A DNA stretch of 64,000 bases, from the NCBI GenBank assembly GCA_950097015.1, contig CATNEN010000001.1, forward strand, positions 217,501 through 281,500. Direction: 5' to 3'. Both the position numbers and the translations under genes were made by a program. This document shows positions 57,161 through 64,000 of the stretch, piece after piece (within the stretch, counting starts at the first letter, position 1; each line of letters starts with the position of its first letter). This DNA is from Macrostomum hystrix (Eukaryota; Platyhelminthes; Macrostomidae). The notes beneath the pieces are model-generated. The model saw only the letters and a list, made by a program, of their open reading frames with translations. It had not been told where the DNA came from and did no database searches.

Positions 57161-57382
57161 TTGTGCTCTACGATATTAAAATGCATTTTTACTCTATTTT
57201 TAGATTTCTAGGCTTGTCGCAACTCTGTCTTGTCAGGCTCACACTCATTTTATTAAGAGGCAAGTTAAACAGTTTCATCTGCAGCGCGTTTTTATGCAAA
57301 ATTGTTTTGTCTTGATATATGCATATGTGTATAAGTGTATTTTCCGTTTTCAATCAATCAGGGGAAAATGATCCCCTGATCA

Positions 57383-58268
57383 CCACCACTCTCCCTGATC
57401 CTCAGTTTATAAACACCACTCTCCCAGATCCTAAGTTTATAAACACCACTCTCCCAGATCCTCAGTTTATAAACACCACCCTCCCTGATCCTCAGTTTAT
57501 AAACACCACTCTCCCAGATCCTCAGTTTATAAACACCACTCTCCCTGATCCTCAGTTTATGAACACCACTCTCCCTGATCCTCAGTTTATGAACACCACT
57601 CTCCCTGATCCTCAGTTTATGAACACCACCCTCCCAGATCCTAAGTTTATAAACACCACTCTCCCAGATCCTCAGTTTATAAACACCACTCTCCCTGATC
57701 CTCAGTTTATGAACACCACTCTCCCTGATCCTCAGTTTATGAACACCACTCTCCCAGATCCTCAGGTTATGAACACCACTCTCCCAGATCCTCAGTTTAT
57801 AAACACCACTCTCCCAGATCCTCAGGTTATGAACACCACTCTCCCAGATCCTCAGTTTATAAACACCACTCTCCCTGATCCTCAGTTTATAAACACCACT
57901 CTCCCTGATCCTCAGTTTATGAACACCACTCTCCCAGATCCCTAAGCTTCTCTCCCAGATTCCTTAGCTAGGGACACCACTCTCCCAGATCCCTAAGCTA
58001 CTCTCCCAGATTCCTTAGCTAGGGACACCACTCTCCCAGATCCCTAAGCTAGGGACACCACTCTCCCAGATCCCTAAGCTTCTCTCCCAGATTCCTTAGC
58101 TAGGGACACCACTCTCCCAGATCCCTAAGCTACTCTCCCAGATTCCTTAGCTAGGGACACCACTCTCCCAGATCCCTAAGCTACTCTCCCAGATTCCTTA
58201 GCTAGGGACACCACTCTCCCAGATCCCTAAGCTAGGGACACCACTCTCCCAGATCCCTAAGCTAGCGA
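57383..58268 (+). repeat. 30-bp minisatellite, second host-gene array
   Basis: 57383-57940: units AACACCACTCTCCC plus (A/T)GATCCTCAGTTTAT; 57941-58268: longer units with CTAAGCTAGGGACACC. Shares the CACCACTCT..ATCCTCAG core with the arrays at 53845 and 59020. Confidence 0.95.
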
Positions 58269-58438
58269 CATCATATAGCTAAGCTAAGGAAATGTTCATA
58301 TTTTGCTTTCTTTCGTTTTTAGATTGAAAAGTCAATCTTTGCGACTACATTCCACACCTGCGACGTATTTCTCTCAACATTCAGTGAGTATCTGCGTTGA
58401 TTCTTAACTATTTTCTAGTTAAGTTTAGTCATAAGGAA

Positions 58439-58513
58439 ATAACATGATGAGTCAATACTAGATTATATGATTGAATTATGATCATTATTTTCTAGAGGCT
58501 GTTTCTGAAGAAT
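58439..58513 (+). ncRNA. C/D snoRNA 23: 28S AACAGCCUCU family
   Basis: Box C 58444-58450, D 58505-58508, guide CTAGAGGCTGTT. D to acceptor 86 nt. Confidence 0.85.
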
Positions 58514-58676
58514 TTAGAATCTCATGTTCTATAACTGTTTATGAATAAAAAACTAAGGCTTATGTTACTGTACCCTCCCCTAAATTCTTCCAGTCTACCT
58601 GCTGCCTGTATTGATTAGCGAGGTAATCATTTATTTATATTTGCTTTTATTTAATCATTATCTCTTATTATTTGAA

Positions 58677-58763
58677 ATTTTATGATGAGTTCAGATCCAA
58701 TTATGAGTTAGTAATAGCTTTGAATTTACATATTCAAATACGAGCTTTTTAACCCTGACAAAA
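58677..58763 (+). ncRNA. C/D snoRNA 24: 18S A668/G683 family
   Basis: Box C 58682-58688, D 58755-58758, ATTTT/AAAAT terminal stem, both guides intact. D to acceptor 76 nt. Confidence 0.9.
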
Positions 58764-59019
58764 TCAAATAACTAGATTCTTTTTTTATCTTTTGTGCTCT
58801 ACCATATTATAATGCATGTTTACAATTTTTTAGATGGGTCGACTTTTCGCTACTCCTGATTCTCAGAGTCACTCTCATTTCGTTTAAACGTAAGTTTGAA
58901 TTTTTGCAGCGTGTTTTTATGCCACATTGAAAAGTCTGTATTTGCATGTGTATTTTTTCATTTTAGTATAGCACGACTAAAATTGTACTTTCATTTTATT
59001 GACACAACTTTCTGACTTC

Positions 59020-60585
59020 CTCAGATATAAACCGCTCTCCCAGATCCTCAGGTTGGGAACACCGCTCTGCCTGATCCTCAGGTTGGGAACACCACTCTCC
59101 CAGATCCTCAGGTTGGGAACACCGCTCTGCCTGATCCTCAGGTTGGGAACACCACTCTCCCAGATCCTCAGGTTAGGAACACCGCTCTCCCTGATCCTCA
59201 GCTATAAACCACTCTCCCTGATCCTCAGCTATAAACCACTCTCCCTGATCCTCAGCTATAAACCACTCTCCCTGATCCTCAGCTATAAACCACTCTCCCT
59301 GATCCTCAGCTATAAACCACTCTCCCTGATCCTCAGCTATAAACCACTCTCCCTGATCCTCAGTTTGGGAACACCACTCTCCCAGATCCTCAGGTTATGA
59401 ACACCACTCTCCCTGATCCTCAGCTATAAACCACTCTCCCTGATCCTCAGTTTGGGAACACCGCTCTCCCTGATCCTCAGCTATAAACCACTCTCCCTGA
59501 TCCTCAGCTATAAACCACTCTCCCTGATCCTCAGCTATAAACCACTCTCCCTGATCCTCAGCTATAAACCACTCTCCCTGATCCTCAGCTATAAACCACT
59601 CTCCCTGATCCTCAGCTATAAACCACTCTCCCTGATCCTCAGCTATAAACCACTCTCCCTGATCCTCAGTTTATGAACACCGCTCTCCCTGATCCTCAGC
59701 TATAAACCACTCTCCCTGATCCTCAGTTTGGGAACACCGCTCTCCCTGATCCTCAGCTATAAACCACTCTCCCTGATCCTCAGCTATAAACCGCTCTCCC
59801 TGATCCTCAGCTATAAACCACTCTCCCTGATCCTCAGCTATAAACCACTCTCCCTGATCCTCAGCTATAAACCGCTCTCCCTGATCCTCAGCTATAAACC
59901 ACTCTCCCTGATCCTCAGCTATAAACCACTCTCCCTGATCCTCAGCTATAAACCACTCTCCCTGATCCTCAGCTATAAACCACTCTCCCTGATCCTCAGC
60001 TATAAACCACTCTCCCTGATCCTCAGCTATAAACCACTCTCCCTGATCCTCAGCTATAAACCACTCTCCCTGATCCTCAGGTTGGGAACACCGCTCTCCC
60101 TGATCCTCAGTTTGGGAACACCACTCTCCCTGATCCTCAGTTTGGGAACACCACTCTCCCAGATCCTCAGGTTATGAACACCACTCTCCCTGATCCTCAG
60201 CTATAAACCACTCTCCCTGATCCTCAGCTATAAACCACTCTCCCTGATCCTCAGCTATAAACCACTCTCCCTGATCCTCAGGTTGGGAACACCGCTCTCC
60301 CTGATCCTCAGTTTGGGAACACCACTCTCCCAGATCCTCAGGTTATGAACACCACTCTCCCAGATCCTCAGGTTATGAACACCACTCTCCCTGATCCTCA
60401 GCTATAAACCACTCTCCCTGATCCTCAGGTTGGGAACACCGCTCTCCACGATCCTCAGGTTATGAACACCACGGTCCCAGATCCTCAGGTTGGGAACACC
60501 ACTTCTCCCTGATCCTCATGTTATGAGGATACTCTCCCAGATCCTCAGGTTTTGAACACCACTCTCCCGGAACTTTAGTTAAGGA
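59020..60585 (+). repeat. 27/30-bp minisatellite, third host-gene array
   Basis: Units CTATAAACCACTCTCCC plus TGATCCTCAG (27 bp) and GTTGGGAACACC variants (30 bp), about 55 copies. Same core as the arrays at 53845 and 57383. Confidence 0.95.
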
Positions 60586-60708
60586 ACGCCACTGCCTTAA
60601 CTCATATTGACTTTTATCTGACTTCCAGACCCGCTAACTATTTTTTCATCATTCGATGAGTGTCTGCAACAATTTAAATTATTTTCTAGTTTTTTTAGTC
60701 ATCAGGAA

Positions 60709-60783
60709 ATAACATGATGAGTCAATACTAGATTATATGATTGAATTATGAACATTATTTTCTAGAGGCTGTTTCTGAAGAAT
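60709..60783 (+). ncRNA. C/D snoRNA 25: 28S AACAGCCUCU family
   Basis: Box C 60714-60720, D 60775-60778; nearly identical to snoRNA 23. D to acceptor 90 nt. Confidence 0.85.
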
Positions 60784-60977
60784 TTAGAATCATGATTTTA
60801 TTAAAGATATTATAAACATGATGGTTTATATAAATTTTCTCTCGCCTAACTTTTCCGTTTTTTCTAGGCTACCTGCTGCCTGTATTGTTTGTTAAGGTAA
60901 ATATTCATTTATTTGCTAGTATTTCTAGTATTGCTAGTAATTTGCTAGTATTTACACATTGTCAATTATTACTACAA

Positions 60978-61065
60978 ATCCTATGATGACTACAGATCCA
61001 ATTATGAGTTTTAAAAAAGCTTTGAATTTTCTTCATCAAATACGAGCTTTTTAACCCTGAAATAA
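60978..61065 (+). ncRNA. C/D snoRNA 26: 18S A668/G683 family
   Basis: Box C 60983-60989, D 61057-61060, both guides intact. D to acceptor 86 nt. Confidence 0.9.
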
Positions 61066-61234
61066 GTACCCGAATTATATGTTTTCTTTTCAATATGCTT
61101 GTTACGCCACTTTATTGTGTAATATACCATGGTAATTATTTTCAGATTTATTCTTCTCGTATAGCTGGAATCGTATAGCTGGAAAGCTTTATCTACTTAA
61201 TCTAAAAGTGAGTTGACTTCTACTTGTCATGTTA

Positions 61235-61656
61235 TTCTTACCTGCTAAAAAATAGGATGTTTCTTTGGGTGATTCCAGTTAGAATCTGTGGTGTTTCCAG
61301 AAAAATTAACAGCCGAACGCTGGAAACAGACCAATCGGATGATTCCATGCTTGGAATCTACCCAACGGGGCTGTTTCTCGGTGCTTCTTGGTGGCGAAAT
61401 GGAATCACCCAAAGAATCCTCCAGTTCGGAAGATTCCATGCTCAGAAACCGCCGAGAAATCGCCCGTAAAGAATTCTCTGGTTGTCCCATGGGCCACTGG
61501 TTCGGGTGGGTGATTCTTAAGCGGTTTCCGCACAATTTACGATCACATCGGCTGCATCCTGGGTGGTTTCTTTAACTCTTGCGAGATAGGGGGGATTTCG
61601 GTAGATTCCACTCCTATTTTGCTCAAAAAACCCGCCGAAGAAGCAGCCGAATTTTT
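61235..61656 (+). mobile_element. MITE copy
   Basis: Starts ACCTGCTAAAAAATAGG and ends TTTTTCACAGAGT; closely related to the 50106 copy. Confidence 0.7.
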
Positions 61657-61681
61657 CACAGAGTATTTAAATTGTGATTGT

Positions 61682-61767
61682 GAATAATGATGAGTTACTT
61701 AGTAACTTGTATGATCTTATGACAATTTTATGATCAATAGTATGTCTATGGACACTTACTGATAACA
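61682..61767 (+). ncRNA. C/D snoRNA 27: orphan, single copy
   Basis: Box C ATGATGA 61687-61693, D CTGA 61759-61762, ATGA D'-like after TAACTTGT. Position (84 nt before the acceptor) fits the series. No rRNA target recognised. Confidence 0.5.
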
Positions 61768-62154
61768 AATATACCTGTATGATTTTCAATTAGCCATTTT
61801 ATCATAGATACACACATCTAAATTTTCATATGTTTGCTATTTTAGAACTCTGTGTTGATTTTAGAAGTTTCTGGTGAGTATTAAAACTTTTTTACTGTAT
61901 ATTGTCATTGATAATACTAAAAAGTGATTTTATGATAAATATTTAGTGCTGAAATTAACAAATATACGCATATGTTCAACACATTCCTCTAATTCTGGTA
62001 ATGCGTGTTAGATTTTTTGTTCGTTTTTTTCTGATTTTAAATTGTATATAATTTATCTGCATCATATTACTAGCAGTAGAGTAAAAGTTTATAGACAACT
62101 TAATAGCACAGCCTTTAAGTACGTAAAATAAAAGTCTACCTTTTCACCCCAGCC

Positions 62155-62312
62155 CAGCTAATGATTGTACCGATTTTAGCTACGACTGGATAAACTTAAG
62201 CGTGTCTTGCTCAATGACAGTCTCCCTCCCTCCAAGATTCGAACTCCTGACCTCCCAGTTAAAAACTTGAAGCTTTACTAACCTGCGCTAACCAAACATA
62301 ACACAATTTCAG
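62155..62312 (-). mobile_element. tRNA-derived SINE-like element
   Basis: On the minus strand: TTAGCGCAGGTTAGT (A-box-like), then GAGTTCGAATC (B box), then ATTGAGCAAGACACGCTTAA, which resembles the V-SINE core. Between the snoRNA host gene and SF3A2. Confidence 0.5.
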
Positions 62313-62360
62313 CTGTACAACAAAGCCAGCCAATCAGATTAAAGACAGGCAATCTTTAGA

Positions 62361-62809
62361 ATGGATTTTCAACACAGGCCCGGCGGTAAGACCGGCACAG
62401 GCGGCGTGGCCTCCTGGTCGGATTCGAATCGCGACCGTCGCGAACGCCTACGCCAATTGGCTTTGGAGACTATCGATCTGCAGAAGGATCCCTACTTTAT
62501 GAAGAATCATCTGGGAACTTACGAATGCAAGCTGTGTTTAACTTTGCACAACAACGAGGGCAGCTATCTGGCGCACACTCAGGGCAAGAAGCATCAACAG
62601 AATCTGGCTCGGCGAGCAGCCGAGATGGCCAAGGATGCGCCAATTCAGCCGGCTCCTGAGAAGGCCAGAGTTGAGCCAAAACGATTCGTTAAAATTGGCC
62701 TGCCTGGCTATAAAGTTACTAAACAGCGCGATCCGGAGTCTGGTCAACAGTCGATGCTGTTTCAGATTGATTATCCGGAGATTGCTGAAGGCATTGTGCC
62801 TAGGCACAG
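62361..62809 (+). CDS. SF3A2: SF3A2 (splicing factor 3A subunit 2), first coding exon
   Basis: The exon encodes 149 residues plus two bases of the next codon and ends at a GTTAGT donor. It matches SF3A2 (SAP62/Prp11) almost throughout: MDFQHRPGGKTG, RDRRERLRQLALETID, DPYFMKNHLGTYECKLCLTL, then HNNEGSYLAHTQGKKHQ (matrin-type C2H2 zinc finger), RFVKIGLPGYKVTKQRDPE and LFQIDYPEIAEG. SF3A2 is part of the SF3a complex of U2 snRNP and acts in branch-point recognition. An acceptor (ATTTCAG) 48 bp before the start suggests a 5' UTR intron or trans-splice site. The rest of the gene is outside the window. Confidence 0.97.
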
Positions 62810-62862
62810 GTTAGTTCTAATGCCCAATTTAAGTATTGGAATGACGGTTTTGAGGTAGGTCA

Positions 62863-64000
62863 ATGGCGGAGTTTTGAGCAGGGCTATAATAGATTATGGG
62901 TTTTGAGCAGGGCTGTAACAGATTATGGGGTTTTGAGCAGGGCTATAACATATTATGGGTTTTGAGCAGGGCTGTGACATATTATGGGTTTTGAGCAGGG
63001 CTGTAACAGATTATGGGTTTTGAGCAGGGCTGTGACATATTATGGGTTTTGAGCAGGGCTGTAACAGATTATGGAGTTTTGAGCAGGGCTGTATCATATT
63101 ATGGGTTTTGAGCAGGGCTATAATAGATTATGGGGTTTTGAGCAGGGCTGTAACATTTTATGGGTTTTGAGCAGGGCTGTAACATATGGGTTTTGAGCAG
63201 GGCTGTAACAGATTATGGGGTTTTGAGCAAGGCTGTAACAGATTATGGGTTTTGAGCAAGGCTGTAACAGATTATGGGGTTTTGAGCAAGGCTGTAACAG
63301 ATTATGGGTTTTGAGCAGGGCTGTAACATATTATGGGTTTTGAGCAGGGCTGTAACAGATTATGGGTTTTGAGCAGGGCTGTAACAGATTATGGGTTTTG
63401 AGCAGGGCTGTAACATTTTATGGGTTTTGAGCAGGGCTATAACAGATTATGGGTTTTGAGCAAGGCTGTAACATATTATGGGTTTTGAGCAAGGCTGTAA
63501 CAGATTATGGGTTTTGAGCAGGACTGTAATAGATTATGGAGTTTTGAGCAGGGCTGTAACAGATTATGGGTTTTGAGCAGGGCTGTATCAGATTATGGAG
63601 TTTTGAGCAAGGCTGTAACAGATTATGGGTTTTGAGCAAGGCTGTAACAGATTATGGGTTTTGAGCAAGGCTGTAACATATTATGGGTTTTGAGCAGGGC
63701 TGTAACAGATTATGGAGTTTTGAGCAGGGCTGTATCAGATTATGGGTTTTGAGCAAGGCTGTAACAGATTATGGAGTTTTGAGCAGGGCTGTAACAGATT
63801 ATGGGTTTTGAGCAGGGCTGTAACAGATTATGGAGTTTTGAGCAAGGCTGTAACAGATTATGGGTTTTGAGCAGGGCTGTGACATATTATGGGTTTTGAG
63901 CAGGGCTGTAACAGATTATGGAGTTTTGAGCAGGGCTGTAACAGATTATGGAGTTTTGAGCAGGGCTGTAACAGATTATGGGTTTTGAGCAAGGCTGTAA
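62863..64000 (+). repeat. 29-bp minisatellite in SF3A2 intron 1
   Basis: Units GGGTTTTGAGCAGGGCTGT plus AACAGATTAT (29-30 bp), about 39 copies, running off the window. The array starts about 50 bp after the donor. Confidence 0.95.

Larger units (their letters stand above)
44350..62135 (+). ncRNA. Multi-exon non-coding snoRNA host gene
   Basis: Short exons bounded by consensus AG/GT sites: 44350-44394, 46488-46529, 46718-46750, 46974-46991, 47180-47242, 47858-47913, 48107-48146, 48340-48392, 48775-48815, 49120-49168, 49370-49412, 49726-49774, 50007-50067, 50695-50739, 51050-51098, 51301-51340, 51613-51652, 51893-51953, 52184-52227, 52921-52963, 53120-53168, 53423-53480, 53692-53731, 57010-57036, 57204-57259 (GC donor), 58323-58383, 58594-58622, 58834-58889, 60629-60659, 60868-60896, 61146-61207, 61846-61873. 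Spliced exons have no shared frame and many stops. Most introns carry one C/D snoRNA candidate with box D about 70-110 nt before the acceptor. A polyadenylation signal AATAAA is at 62127. This is the UHG/GAS5 type of gene; exon calls are by eye and the first intron is uncertain. Confidence 0.8.

Noticed and set aside
57319-60177. Thr-Leu-Pro-Asp-Pro and Leu-Ile-Leu-Ser repeat frames
   Set aside because: Translation of intronic minisatellites; no homology or start context.
62220-62290. tRNA gene on the minus strand
   Set aside because: A- and B-box-like motifs exist, but no cloverleaf could be drawn; a SINE head is more likely.

Overview
The window is nuclear DNA of a multicellular animal. 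Genes are split by GT-AG introns and include recognisable animal families (VMP1, SF3A2, a CAP/GLIPR1-like membrane protein, PAN/apple-like, F-type lectin and ALK/LTK-type glycine-rich domains). Mobile elements are of animal type (P element with THAP transposase, Penelope-like element, MITE, SINE, decayed gag). Nothing fixes the species. The repeat-laden, lectin-rich content suits a flatworm or another lophotrochozoan, but that is inference.

Region 1 (1-32.66 kb) is a tandem segmental duplication. A unit of about 13.5-14.5 kb occurs twice nearly complete (about 439-14889 and 14890-28452) and a third time heavily deleted (28453 to about 32660). Each full unit holds, left to right: two minus-strand PAN plus glycine-rich-domain genes or remnants, a plus-strand secreted PAN plus F-type-lectin gene, a P-element insertion, and a plus-strand CAP-domain gene with a C-terminal membrane anchor. 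Several introns and spacers are filled by private mini- or microsatellites. The P element has identical ends, identical 8-bp target duplications and identical reading-frame breaks in both units, so it inserted before the duplication.

Region 2 (32.9-37.75 kb) holds a MITE and then VMP1 (autophagy/lipid scramblase, minus strand, three coding exons). This VMP1 has an unusual N-terminal SAP-like motif, and both its introns are filled with minisatellites. Region 3 (37.75-44.3 kb) is a minisatellite, AT-rich DNA, a DNA-transposon end, a decayed gag-like element and otherwise unassigned sequence.

Region 4 (44.3-62.15 kb) is the most striking part. It looks like a single non-coding snoRNA host gene: many exons of about 30-60 bp without shared reading frame, and introns each carrying a C/D-box snoRNA about 70-110 nt upstream of the 3' splice site. 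I count 27 candidates in eight families. Six families have 10-14 nt antisense elements matching conserved 18S or 28S rRNA; by the box+5 rule, one family predicts the positions of human 18S Am668 and Gm683. The host gene has grown by duplication of whole exon-intron cassettes. It contains three related minisatellites whose units resemble juxtaposed 3'/5' splice sites, three MITEs, and a Penelope-like fragment in its first intron. Region 5 (62.3-64 kb) is the first coding exon of SF3A2 (U2 snRNP), whose first intron is a 29-bp minisatellite running off the window. rRNA matches were made from memory of the conserved rRNA sequences, not by alignment.
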